Source: Bacteroidota bacterium
GTDB taxonomy: Bacteria > Bacteroidota > Ignavibacteria > Ignavibacteriales > Melioribacteraceae
DNA: 64,000 nt
Direction: 5' to 3'
Assembly (NCBI GenBank): GCA_018829205.1
Contig: JAHJUE010000005.1
Location: forward strand, 124,001 to 188,000
Shown: in pieces, positions 27,759 through 36,581 of the stretch
Layout: each line of letters starts with the position of its first letter
Position numbering within the stretch: the stretch's first letter is position 1
Notes under the pieces: model-generated
Seen by the model: only the letters and a program-made list of their open reading frames with translations
Told to the model about the DNA's origin: nothing
Database searches by the model: none
Position numbers and translations under genes: made by a program

Positions 27759-28091
27759 TTGCTTGAAACCATTCTTAATATTTATCTAATAATTCAAAAC
27801 GGATTTGTTACCTCCTTTAAGGTAAAAGCATATGAAATTGAAGGCGGGGATGATGAAAAAATCCAATTTCTAAAAACAAAAGCAAAAGAAGATTATAAAA
27901 ACGCTTATGCTTTTGATGCGCCACAAAATAAAAACGGAGAGTTTTTAAGTTATAATAAATTTGCAAAACTTGAAAAACAAGGGATGCATTTTCAATTGTT
28001 TGAAGAAATATTCTCTAGTTTCAGCATTCCCGAAAATCCTTTGATTTGTGTTACTCCTGTTGTTGACGGAGATTTAGTGGAGAATAATTAA
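27759..28091 (+). CDS. Unknown 110-residue cytoplasmic protein
   Basis: I do not recognise this protein. Starting at TTG 27759 (AAGGG about ten bases upstream), it has a leucine/isoleucine-rich N-terminus (LETILNIYLIIQ). A charged stretch (KIQFLKTKAKEDYKNAY) follows, and the C-terminus has VTPVVDGDLVENN. The N-terminal segment is too short and polar to be a sure membrane anchor. It lies 6 nt after the membrane protein gene and 29 nt before transketolase, so it may belong to either unit. Confidence 0.65.
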   Translation: MLETILNIYLIIQNGFVTSFKVKAYEIEGGDDEKIQFLKTKAKEDYKNAYAFDAPQNKNGEFLSYNKFAKLEKQGMHFQLFEEIFSSFSIPENPLICVTPVVDGDLVENN

Positions 28092-28120
28092 TTTTTATAT
28101 TTATAAAATCTGGAGATTAA

Positions 28121-30121
28121 ATGACAGTAAACAATATTGATAATATGTGTATTAATACCATCAGGTTTTTATCTGCCGACGGTGTTCAAAAAGCAAATTC
28201 AGGACACCCTGGAATGCCGATGGGATGCGCTCCGATTGCGTATATTCTTTATTCAAAATTTATGAAACATAATCCGCTTAATTCTAAATGGATTAATAGG
28301 GACAGGTTTGTATTAAGCGCCGGACACGGAAGTATGCTGCTTTATAGTTCTCTGCATTTATGCGGGTATAAAGTAAGTTTTGACGATTTAAAAAGTTTTA
28401 GACAATGGGGAAGTATAACCCCCGGTCACCCTGAATTCGGTTTAACCGACGGCGTTGAAACAACTACAGGTCCGCTCGGACAGGGTTTTGCGAACGCAAT
28501 TGGTATGGCCACTGCCCAGGCATTCTTGAGCGCGAAATTCAATAAAGACGATATTAAAATTTTAGATAATTATATTTATGCGATTGCCGGCGACGGCGAT
28601 TTAATGGAAGGCGTTTCACATGAAGCCGCATCTTTTGCAGGTCATAATAAAATAAATAAACTTATTGTTTTTTATGACAACAATAAAATTACTATTGATG
28701 GGAAAACGGATATATCAATGTCCGACGATGCTAAAAAAAGATTTGAAGCATACGGCTGGTTTGTTCAGCATGTTGATGATGTAAACGATTTACAAAAATT
28801 ACAAAAAGCAATTAAGAAAGCACAGAAGTCTGATAAACCCGCATTAATAATTACAGATACTCACATTGGTTATGGAAGCCCGAATAAACAGGATACATCG
28901 CACGCTCACGGCTCACCTCTGGGAGACGCTGAAGTTGCCGCGGCAAAGAAAAACTTAGGGTGGCCTGAAGATAAAACATTTTATATTCCCGACGAGGTAA
29001 GTGATTATTTCGCTAAAGTAAAATCAGCGGGAAAAAGACATGAAACGAAATGGAATAAACTTTTTAAACAATATGCGGAAAAATATCCCGAAGACGCTTC
29101 ACTTTTTACAAAAGTAATGAATCATGATTTCGGCGATCAATGGAAATCAGTTCTGCCTAAATTTGAAAACTATGGTGAAAAACAAGCGACAAGAAACAGT
29201 TCTGAAAATGTTATAAACGCAATTTCGGCAAAACTGCCTACTCTATTCGGAGGATCTGCCGATTTGGCGGCTTCAACAAATACTAAAATGAAAAGCGATA
29301 AAGACTTTTCACCTGTTAACAGAACGGATAGAAATATTAATTTTGGAATCCGCGAATTTGGAATGGCGGCAATGTTAAACGGTATGGCGCTTTACGGAGG
29401 AGTTATTCCTTACGGCGCTACGTTTATGGTGTTTTCGGATTATCTCCGGCCGGCAATAAGATTGGCTTCCATCTCACACATCAAACCTATTTATGTTTTT
29501 ACTCATGATAGTATTGGTTTGGGTGAAGACGGACCAACACATCAACCAATCGAACAACTCGCTTCTTTAAGAGCTATACCGGGTCTGGTTGTTATCAGAC
29601 CATGCGATGCTAATGAAACTTCTTACGCCTGGAAAGCAGCGCTTGAACATAAAGGCGGACCGGTTGCTATTGTTTTAACAAGACAAAAATTAAACATTAT
29701 CGATAGAAACAAATTTGCTTCCGCTGAAGGATTGGAAAAAGGCGCGTATATATTAAAAGATACCGAAAGCAAACCCGATGTAATATTGTTGGCTACTGGC
29801 TCAGAGGTTGACATGACAATTAAAGCCGCGGAAAAACTTGAAGCGGTAGGAATTAAAACCAGGGTTGTAAGTTTCCCGAGCTGGGAATTGTTCGAAACGC
29901 AAAGTGACGATTATAAAAATTTAGTTCTTCCAAAAGACGTAAAAGCAAAATTATCAATTGAACCGGGCGTAAAACAAGGCTGGGAAAAATATGTAGGCGA
30001 TAACGGCGATTGTTTGAGTATTGAAGGTTTCGGCGCTTCAGCTCCGCTGGAAGTTATTTTTGATAAGTACGGATTTAGTGTTGATAATATTGTAACCAAA
30101 GCGAAAGGGCTGCTTAAGTAA
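28121..30121 (+). CDS. tkt: Transketolase
   Basis: Transketolase transfers two-carbon units between sugar phosphates in the pentose phosphate pathway, using thiamine diphosphate. The full-length 666 residues show SGHPGMPMGCAPIAYIL, RFVLSAGHGSMLLYS, the ThDP motif GDGDLMEGVSHEAA, and in the second half HDSIGLGEDGPTHQP, which holds catalytic and binding residues. The ATG at 28121 has TGGAGA upstream. Phosphopentomutase and cytidine deaminase elsewhere in the window could feed pentose phosphates to it. Confidence 0.97.
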   Translation: MTVNNIDNMCINTIRFLSADGVQKANSGHPGMPMGCAPIAYILYSKFMKHNPLNSKWINRDRFVLSAGHGSMLLYSSLHLCGYKVSFDDLKSFRQWGSITPGHPEFGLTDGVETTTGPLGQGFANAIGMATAQAFLSAKFNKDDIKILDNYIYAIAGDGDLMEGVSHEAASFAGHNKINKLIVFYDNNKITIDGKTDISMSDDAKKRFEAYGWFVQHVDDVNDLQKLQKAIKKAQKSDKPALIITDTHIGYGSPNKQDTSHAHGSPLGDAEVAAAKKNLGWPEDKTFYIPDEVSDYFAKVKSAGKRHETKWNKLFKQYAEKYPEDASLFTKVMNHDFGDQWKSVLPKFENYGEKQATRNSSENVINAISAKLPTLFGGSADLAASTNTKMKSDKDFSPVNRTDRNINFGIREFGMAAMLNGMALYGGVIPYGATFMVFSDYLRPAIRLASISHIKPIYVFTHDSIGLGEDGPTHQPIEQLASLRAIPGLVVIRPCDANETSYAWKAALEHKGGPVAIVLTRQKLNIIDRNKFASAEGLEKGAYILKDTESKPDVILLATGSEVDMTIKAAEKLEAVGIKTRVVSFPSWELFETQSDDYKNLVLPKDVKAKLSIEPGVKQGWEKYVGDNGDCLSIEGFGASAPLEVIFDKYGFSVDNIVTKAKGLLK

Positions 30122-30135
30122 TAAATTTATCACTT

Positions 30136-30165
30136 AGTGGTCGCAAAGTTTGCGACCACTGCATT
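30136..30165. terminator. Hairpin between convergent tkt and YqaA-like gene
   Basis: A perfect 10-bp stem, AGTGGTCGCA (30136-30145) with TGCGACCACT (30151-30160), has a five-base loop. It lies in the short gap between two converging genes. The T run on the plus side is weak (GCATTTAAAA). It may still act as a shared terminator. Confidence 0.55.
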
Positions 30166-30779
30166 TAAAATATATACTTAATTACAACAAACCCGCCGAC
30201 AAGCAATACGGTAAACGCAATTGCCAGAAGATTAAAATACTTATCTATAAAACTTTTTATCTGCGGACCGTATTTCCAAATTAAAAAAGCTACCAAAAAA
30301 AATCTTGCCGAACGGCTAATTATTGAAGCGAAAATAAACATAGGAAGACTAATATCAAAAGCGCCGCCTGAAATTGTAAAAACTTTATAAGGTATTGGAG
30401 TAAATCCGGCTGTAAAAATCACCCAGAAATTCCAGGTCTCAAACATTTCTTTTACACGGTAAAATATTGTTTCCGTGAACCCGGGAATATTTTCAAAAAA
30501 GAAAATCGCCAAAGGTGAAAAATTATGATCTGCGGTCCACCATGCAAAATAACCTATTGTATATCCTAATAACGCGCCGGTAACGGAAGCGATGGAACAA
30601 GTTATCGCAAACTTAAATGCTTTTGTCCTTGAGCCAAGTACCAGCGCAATTAATAATGCGTCGGGCGGAATAGGGAAGAATGAGGCCTCCGCGAATGCAA
30701 GAACAAAAAGCGCTGCGCTGCCATATTTTGTTTCGGACCAATGAAGAACCCAATCATAAAGCTTTTTAAGATATTTCAT
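30165..30779 (-). CDS. VTT/DedA-superfamily membrane protein (YqaA-like)
   Basis: The 204 residues form a polytopic inner-membrane protein with about five hydrophobic segments. The features of the YqaA branch of the VTT (DedA/SNARE-associated) superfamily are present: the reentrant motif FAEASFFPIPPDALLIALVL near 28-50, then FTAGFTPIPYKVFTISGGAF near 118-138, and a conserved arginine in SRSARFF. Members are thought to scramble or carry lipids in the membrane, but the exact substrate of this branch is unknown. It is alone on the minus strand. Confidence 0.88.
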   Translation of the reverse strand: MKYLKKLYDWVLHWSETKYGSAALFVLAFAEASFFPIPPDALLIALVLGSRTKAFKFAITCSIASVTGALLGYTIGYFAWWTADHNFSPLAIFFFENIPGFTETIFYRVKEMFETWNFWVIFTAGFTPIPYKVFTISGGAFDISLPMFIFASIISRSARFFLVAFLIWKYGPQIKSFIDKYFNLLAIAFTVLLVGGFVVIKYIF

Positions 30780-30931
30780 TTATTCCCGTATTATGAAAGT
30801 GCAATAATAACAAATTTAAACTCCTAATTGAATAAAAAAATAATCTAAATCGGATTTAAAAATGCTTTTTCTTTCATTGCATTTTATCCCATTCAAAATT
30901 AAATTAGGCACATATTTATTAAGGAGAGAAT

Positions 30932-32755
30932 ATGCCTGCTATAAAAGATTTTAAAACCATTCCGGAGTTATTTTATTTTTTAACAAACGAATACGGGAAA
31001 AATAAAACAAGACCTGTATTTATGCATAAAGTAAACGGGAAGTATGAAAATATATTATACGACGAATTAAAAATAGAAACTGAAAATTTCGCTAACGGGT
31101 TGGCCTCATTAGGGGTTAAGCGCGATAATAAAGTAGCTATTATTTCCGAAAATAGACCGGAATGGGTTTATACAGATTTTGCTATTCTCGGGCTTGGAGC
31201 TGTTGATGTTCCTCTTTATCCTATTTCAACATCGGATACGGTTGAGTTTATTCTTAATAACAGTGAGTCGGTAGGAATTGTGGTTTCAAATAAATTCCAG
31301 CTTAATAAAGTTATAAAAATTAAAAATAACTGTAAGAACCTTAAGTTTATTATTGTTTTAAATGATGAAGATACGAGTTCCCTGGATGGAGTTTATACTT
31401 ATAAACAGGTATGTGAAAAAGGTAAAACTTTTGTTAAGGAAAACCCGAAGCATTTTTATGATAATGTATTTCTGTGCAAGGAAAATGATGTTGCGACAAT
31501 TATATATACTTCCGGAACGACAGGAGAACCTAAAGGCGTAATTCTTACGCATAAAAATATTGTATCTAATATTTTTGCCGCGCATGCTTCCATTGATTTC
31601 GGTGATTCGGATTTATTTTTATCCTTCCTTCCTTTATGTCATATTTTTGAAAGAATGGCGGGATATTATACCGCCCTGTCGGGAGGTTGCACCGTAGCTT
31701 ACGCTGAAAGTATTGAAAAAATAGCTCAAAACATGGAAGAGCTGAAACCTACAATTATTACTGCGGTTCCACGCTTATTTGAGAGAATTTATACTAAAAT
31801 TAAAAGGAATGTTGAAAATCAGCCTGAGAAAAAACAGAAAATATTTAATTGGGCTATTGAAACTGGAAAAGAATTCGCAATCGCTAAAAAATCTCAAAAC
31901 GGCGTACCTATTGGATTATCATTAAAACATAAATTGGCGGACAAACTGGTTTTTAAAAAATTAAGAGAAAAAACAGGCGGAAGAATAAGATTTTTTGTTT
32001 CCGGCGGCGCTCCTTTATCTCGAGATTTAGGACTTTTTTTTGAAGCTGTTGGTATTCAGATTCTTGAAGGTTACGGGTTAACAGAATCTTCGCCTTTAAT
32101 TTCCGTAAATAGAGTTAACGATTATAAATTCGGAACTGTAGGAAAAGTTGTTGCAGGGGTTGAAGTAAAAATTGCGCAAGACGGTGAAATTCTAGCTTAC
32201 GGTCCTAATATTATGCAGGGTTATTATAAGAATAAAAAAGAAACAGATGCTACAATTAAAAACGGCTGGCTTCATACAGGCGATATCGGTGTTTTTGACG
32301 CCGAAGGATTTTTATTAATCACCGACCGTAAAAAACATTTATTTAAGACTTCCGGCGGAAAATATGTAGCTCCTTCTCCAATTGAGAATATGTTTCTAGC
32401 AAGTAAATATATTGAACAATTTGTGCTTATTGGCGACAGAAGAATGTTTTTAACTGCTCTCATTGTTCCGGATTTTGAAGCTTTAAAAGAATATGCCGAC
32501 GCAAACAGAATTCAATACGATTCTGTAGAAGAATTGGTGAAAATGAAGCAGATAAACGAACTTCTTGATAAAGAACTCGGTGTTTTTCAGAAAAACCTGG
32601 CTAATTTTGAAAGAGTAAGGAAATTTACATTGCTTGAAAAACCTTTTAGCGTTGAAGACGGAGAACTTACACCAAAACTTAGCGTAAAAAGAAAGGTTGT
32701 TGAAGAAAGATACGGCGATTTAATTGAGGATATGTATAAAGGTCTTGAATCATAA
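30932..32755 (+). CDS. Long-chain fatty acid-CoA ligase
   Basis: This enzyme activates fatty acids to acyl-CoA through an acyl-adenylate. The 607 residues carry the AMP-binding signature TIIYTSGTTGEPKGVILTHK (about 191-210) and the second motif ILEGYGLTESSPLISVN. They also carry the hinge region HTGDIGVFDAEGFLLITDRK and, near the C-terminus, the catalytic-lysine region. Overall it matches the bacterial FadD15-like, long-chain branch. AAGGAGAG precedes the ATG. The gene stands alone after a divergent 152-nt gap with no obvious regulator. Confidence 0.92.
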   Translation: MPAIKDFKTIPELFYFLTNEYGKNKTRPVFMHKVNGKYENILYDELKIETENFANGLASLGVKRDNKVAIISENRPEWVYTDFAILGLGAVDVPLYPISTSDTVEFILNNSESVGIVVSNKFQLNKVIKIKNNCKNLKFIIVLNDEDTSSLDGVYTYKQVCEKGKTFVKENPKHFYDNVFLCKENDVATIIYTSGTTGEPKGVILTHKNIVSNIFAAHASIDFGDSDLFLSFLPLCHIFERMAGYYTALSGGCTVAYAESIEKIAQNMEELKPTIITAVPRLFERIYTKIKRNVENQPEKKQKIFNWAIETGKEFAIAKKSQNGVPIGLSLKHKLADKLVFKKLREKTGGRIRFFVSGGAPLSRDLGLFFEAVGIQILEGYGLTESSPLISVNRVNDYKFGTVGKVVAGVEVKIAQDGEILAYGPNIMQGYYKNKKETDATIKNGWLHTGDIGVFDAEGFLLITDRKKHLFKTSGGKYVAPSPIENMFLASKYIEQFVLIGDRRMFLTALIVPDFEALKEYADANRIQYDSVEELVKMKQINELLDKELGVFQKNLANFERVRKFTLLEKPFSVEDGELTPKLSVKRKVVEERYGDLIEDMYKGLES

Positions 32756-32797
32756 ACTTTTAATACATTTTTTTCTTCATAAAATGCTTTATAATAG

Positions 32798-32857
32798 GGC
32801 CTAATTTTCTTACTTTTGTAATGTAAAAATCAGTAGTTGGAAAAATTAGGCCTTTTT
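32798..32857 (+). terminator. Terminator-like long-loop hairpin after the acyl-CoA ligase
   Basis: GGCCTAATTTT (32798-32808) pairs perfectly with AAAATTAGGCC (32842-32852), and TTTTT follows. The loop is unusually long (33 nt) with little inner pairing, so it could also be a small regulatory hairpin before the FKBP gene 105 nt downstream. Confidence 0.6.
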
Positions 32858-32961
32858 GTATTAGAATCTATTTCTAAATCAATTCTATTTTTATCCCCAT
32901 TTGCCTTCTTTTATCTTCGTAAATCTGAAATTTATTTTCTAAAATCAAAATAGGAGAAAAA

Positions 32962-33390
32962 ATGTCGCAAGTTAAAACAGGTGATAAGGTAAAAGTTCAT
33001 TATAAAGGCACATTAAACGACGGAAGCGTTTTTGACAGTTCTGAAGGCCGCGACCCGCTGGAATTTGAAGTTGGTTCTGGTCAGGTTATTCCGGGTTTTG
33101 ATCAGGCAGTTGTGGGATTAACAGTAGGTGAATCAAAAACAGTAAATATTCCTTCGGAAGAAGCTTACGGTCCTTATCAGGAAAATATGGTATTAGCTAT
33201 TGAAAGAGATAAATTTCCAGAAGGACTAAATCTAACGGTTGGAGAACAGCTGCAGGTTCCTTCTCAAGGCGGTCAGCCCGTTGTAGTGGTGATTAAAGAT
33301 GTAACAGATGATAAAGTTACGCTTGACGCTAATCATCCCTTAGCAGGCGAGGATCTCAATTTTAATATTGAATTAGTTGAAATTAAGTAA
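32962..33390 (+). CDS. FKBP-type peptidyl-prolyl isomerase (SlyD-like)
   Basis: This protein catalyses prolyl cis-trans isomerisation and probably has chaperone activity. The 142 residues have the FKBP pattern VHYKGTLNDGSVFDSSEG and PLEFEVGSGQVIPGFDQAVV, followed by EEAYGPYQENMVLAIERDKF. This last stretch leads into the SlyD insert-in-flap domain (about 70-120), after which the fold closes with HPLAGEDLNFNIELVEI. The histidine-rich metal-binding tail of E. coli SlyD is absent. No signal peptide is present, so it is cytoplasmic. AGGAGA precedes the ATG. Confidence 0.93.
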   Translation: MSQVKTGDKVKVHYKGTLNDGSVFDSSEGRDPLEFEVGSGQVIPGFDQAVVGLTVGESKTVNIPSEEAYGPYQENMVLAIERDKFPEGLNLTVGEQLQVPSQGGQPVVVVIKDVTDDKVTLDANHPLAGEDLNFNIELVEIK

Positions 33391-33393
33391 ATT

Positions 33394-33423
33394 TTTGCCC
33401 GGGAATTAAAACCCGGGCAAATT
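33394..33423 (+). terminator. Intrinsic terminator after the FKBP gene
   Basis: TTTGCCCGGG (33394-33403) pairs perfectly with CCCGGGCAAA (33412-33421) around an eight-base A-rich loop. It starts four bases after the stop codon. The downstream strand has few T residues, but the stem is strong. Confidence 0.75.
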
Positions 33424-33504
33424 CAAACCTTTTAATATATCATATCTTAATCCGCGAAAAAATTATTATATTTACCTTTTAATTTCTAACATAATGGTAA
33501 TAAC

Positions 33505-35550
33505 TTGAAGAAAGAAAAATTTTTAGTTACTTCCGCGCTTCCGTATGCAAACGGACCAATTCATTTAGGCCATTTAAGCGGCGCTTATCTTCCGGCCGAT
33601 ATTTTTGTTCGATACAAAAGATTAACCGGAGCTGATATTTTATATGTTTGCGGTTCAGACGAACACGGAGTTCCGATCACAATTACTGCAGATAAAGAAA
33701 ATATTAAACCTAAGGAAGTAATTGACAGATTCCATAATATAAACAAGGACGCGTTTGATAAATTCGGGATGAGTTTTGATATTTATTCACGTACAAGTAT
33801 TCCGCTTCATCATGAAACAGCGCAGTTGTTTTTTAAAAAATTCCATGAAAATGGACTTTTAAATGAAAAGAAAACGATGCAGTTCTATGATGAAAAAGCA
33901 AAAATGTTTTTGCCGGACAGATACGTTGAAGGAACTTGTCCAAATTGCGGAAATGAAGAAGCCCGCAGCGATGAATGTGAAAACTGCGGCGCGCTTTACG
34001 ATCCTTCCGAATTGAAAAACCCTAAAAGTAAAATATCCGGTGAATCCCCTGTTCTTAAAGAAACTTCACATTGGTATTTCCCGTTAGGCAATTATCAGCA
34101 GAGATTGCAAGAATATGTTGACCTAATGAACAAAGAACATAACTGGAAAGAAAACGTTCTGCAATACTGCAGAAGCTGGTTTAATGACGGTTTAAAAGAC
34201 AGAGCTGTAACAAGAGATCTTGATTGGGGTGTAAAAGTCCCGGTTGATAATGCAGACGGAAAGGTTATTTATGTATGGTTTGAAGCTGTACTCGGTTATA
34301 TATCCGCAACAAAAGAACTTTCGCTGAAATTGAATAGACCTGATTTGTGGAAAGAATACTGGCAGAATGAGGATACCCGTTATATTGCCTTTATTGGTAA
34401 GGATAATGTTGTGTTTCATACAATAATTTTCCCGGCAATACTTATGGCATGGAATGATAATAACGATGATAAATTTATTCTTCCTGAAAATGTTCCCGCA
34501 AATGAATTCTTAAATTTTGAAGGGAAAAAATTTTCAAAGTCCAGAGGATGGGGAATTGATGTTATTGATTTTCTTAAAATTTTTCCGCCTGATCCGTTAA
34601 GATATACATTAGCGGCAAACCTGCCCGAAAATAAGGATACCGATTTTTACTGGAAAGAATTTCAAGGAAGAAATAATAATGAACTTGCCGATATTCTTGG
34701 TAATTTTATAAACCGTACTTTTACTTTTGCGAAAAAACATTTTGAGCTTTCTGTGCCCGAAAGAGGAATGCTTGCCGGTATTGATGAAGAAATGTTAAAC
34801 ATGATTCATGACACACCTCTTAAAGTCGGCGGGTTAATCGATAATTATAAAATTAAAGAAGCTGTTTTGGAGATGATGAACCTAGCGCGCGCGGGGAATA
34901 AATATTTTAACGACTCGGAACCGTGGAAAACAATTAAGGATAATAAAGATAAAAGCTCAACTACAATAAATATTTGTCTTCAAACAATTTATACGCTTGC
35001 CGAAATATTTAATCCAATTCTTCCGTTTACTACCGAAAAAATATTTAAAATGCTTAATGCTGAAAAAACTGACTGGCATTTTTGCGGAAGAGATAATTTG
35101 ATTGCCGGGCATAAATTAAATGAGCCCGAAATACTTTTTACGAAAATTGAAGATGAAGCTATAGGTAATCAAGTTAATAAACTTGGGGTTTTTGAAATGG
35201 AAGAAGTAATTGAAGAAAAAATTCCTTTGATATCATACGAAGATTTTTCAAAAGTACAATTAAAATCCGCGCAGATTATTCACGCAGAAAAAATAAAAAA
35301 AAGCAATAAACTTCTAAAACTACAGGTTGATCTAGGCAATGAAAAAAGACAGGTTGTTGCCGGAATTGCTAAAAGTTATTCGCCTGAAGAGTTGATAGGA
35401 AAAAGAATTGTAATGGTCGCTAATCTGCAGCCGGCTATATTATTCGGCGAAGAATCTCAAGGAATGATTCTGGCCGTAGAAAATTCTGAGGGTTCATTAA
35501 ATATTCTTGAAACTAGTGATAAAGTTAAACCCGGAACTCAAATAAAATAA
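33505..35550 (+). CDS. metG: Methionyl-tRNA synthetase
   Basis: MetG charges tRNA-Met. The 681 residues begin MKKEKFLVTSALPYANGPIH, containing the HIGH-type motif GPIHLGH. A zinc knuckle follows (CPNCGNEEARSDECENCG, about 151-168), and the KMSKS-type motif reads KFSKS. The C-terminal 110 residues are a tRNA-binding (Trbp/Arc1p-like) dimerisation domain with VQLKSAQIIHAEKI and ANLQPAILFGEESQGM. The start is TTG at 33505; the ATG at 33494 is out of frame and closes at once. Confidence 0.97.
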   Translation: MKKEKFLVTSALPYANGPIHLGHLSGAYLPADIFVRYKRLTGADILYVCGSDEHGVPITITADKENIKPKEVIDRFHNINKDAFDKFGMSFDIYSRTSIPLHHETAQLFFKKFHENGLLNEKKTMQFYDEKAKMFLPDRYVEGTCPNCGNEEARSDECENCGALYDPSELKNPKSKISGESPVLKETSHWYFPLGNYQQRLQEYVDLMNKEHNWKENVLQYCRSWFNDGLKDRAVTRDLDWGVKVPVDNADGKVIYVWFEAVLGYISATKELSLKLNRPDLWKEYWQNEDTRYIAFIGKDNVVFHTIIFPAILMAWNDNNDDKFILPENVPANEFLNFEGKKFSKSRGWGIDVIDFLKIFPPDPLRYTLAANLPENKDTDFYWKEFQGRNNNELADILGNFINRTFTFAKKHFELSVPERGMLAGIDEEMLNMIHDTPLKVGGLIDNYKIKEAVLEMMNLARAGNKYFNDSEPWKTIKDNKDKSSTTINICLQTIYTLAEIFNPILPFTTEKIFKMLNAEKTDWHFCGRDNLIAGHKLNEPEILFTKIEDEAIGNQVNKLGVFEMEEVIEEKIPLISYEDFSKVQLKSAQIIHAEKIKKSNKLLKLQVDLGNEKRQVVAGIAKSYSPEELIGKRIVMVANLQPAILFGEESQGMILAVENSEGSLNILETSDKVKPGTQIK

Positions 35551-35566
35551 TTTCTTTTGCCCGAAT

Positions 35567-36502
35567 ATGATAAATAATAAATCTCCGCGAAATAGAACCG
35601 TTACAATTAATCAAAACGAACTTGATAAATATTCGGCAAACCTTATCCGGTTAGATAAGAAAGTACCTGCTGCTAAAATTAAAAATAAAATTATCAATCA
35701 GGATCTCTTTGAGGCGATAGAGTTTCTTCCTTCCAAATTTATCGATCTTTTACTGATAGATCCTCCTTATAATTTGGATAAATCATTTAATAAGCTGCGA
35801 TTTAAAGAAATGCCCGTAGAAGAATATTCAGAATGGATCGATTCTTTTTTAAGCAGGCTTGTGCGGTGTTTAAATCCAAACGCGACAGTGTATTTCTGCG
35901 GCGATTGGAAATCTTCCGCTTCAATTTATTCTGTTCTGGAAAAATATTTTATTGTACGAAACAGAATAACTTGGGAAAGAGAAAAAGGAAGAGGTTCCAA
36001 GAAAAACTGGAAAAATAATTCAGAAGATATTTGGTTTTGTACCTTGAGCGATGATTATATTTTTAATTTTGAGGATGTTAAACTCAAAAGAAAGGTTATT
36101 GCGCCTTATAGATTGGGAAACGGCGAACCAAAGGATTGGCAGGAAGACGGCTTTAGATTGACATTTCCGTCAAATATATGGACAGACATATCTGTGCCGT
36201 TCTGGTCAATGTCCGAGAATACCGAACACCCGACTCAGAAACCTGAAAAGCTGATCGCTAAATTAATCCTGGCATCCACAAATCCGGGTCAAATTGTATT
36301 CGACCCGTTCCTGGGTTCGGGAACCACCGCGGTTGTAGCAAAAAAAATAGGCAGGAACTTTTCCGGTGTTGAAATTGATAAAACATACTCGTGTTTAGCC
36401 GAAAAGAGACTTGAGGCGGCTGAAAAAAATAAACTAATACAAGGTTACGACGGGAAAGTATTTTGGGAAAGAAATACTTTTACGCTTCAAAATAAAGGCT
36501 GA
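35567..36502 (+). CDS. Orphan DNA methyltransferase, beta class (N6-adenine or N4-cytosine)
   Basis: The 311 residues show motif IV as DPPY (65-68), before the SAM-binding motif I FDPFLGSGTT (245-254), with HPTQKP at 221-226. This order defines the beta class of exocyclic amino methyltransferases. DPPY is most common in adenine enzymes, but the target base and site cannot be read from sequence. No restriction endonuclease or specificity subunit lies beside it. The gene begins 16 nt after metG, which suggests a solitary, perhaps regulatory, methyltransferase embedded in a housekeeping unit. There is no signal or membrane segment. Confidence 0.88.
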   Translation: MINNKSPRNRTVTINQNELDKYSANLIRLDKKVPAAKIKNKIINQDLFEAIEFLPSKFIDLLLIDPPYNLDKSFNKLRFKEMPVEEYSEWIDSFLSRLVRCLNPNATVYFCGDWKSSASIYSVLEKYFIVRNRITWEREKGRGSKKNWKNNSEDIWFCTLSDDYIFNFEDVKLKRKVIAPYRLGNGEPKDWQEDGFRLTFPSNIWTDISVPFWSMSENTEHPTQKPEKLIAKLILASTNPGQIVFDPFLGSGTTAVVAKKIGRNFSGVEIDKTYSCLAEKRLEAAEKNKLIQGYDGKVFWERNTFTLQNKG

Positions 36503-36581
36503 AAACTTGTTTCTTGATTTTAGCTCATTGAATAATTAATATTTCATTTTAAGTTTTATGGAATAAGGAGGAATTTTTCAA

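Noticed and set aside
35567-36502. A restriction-modification system
   Set aside because: The methyltransferase is flanked by metG and a parvulin lipoprotein gene; no frame nearby looks like an endonuclease or specificity subunit.
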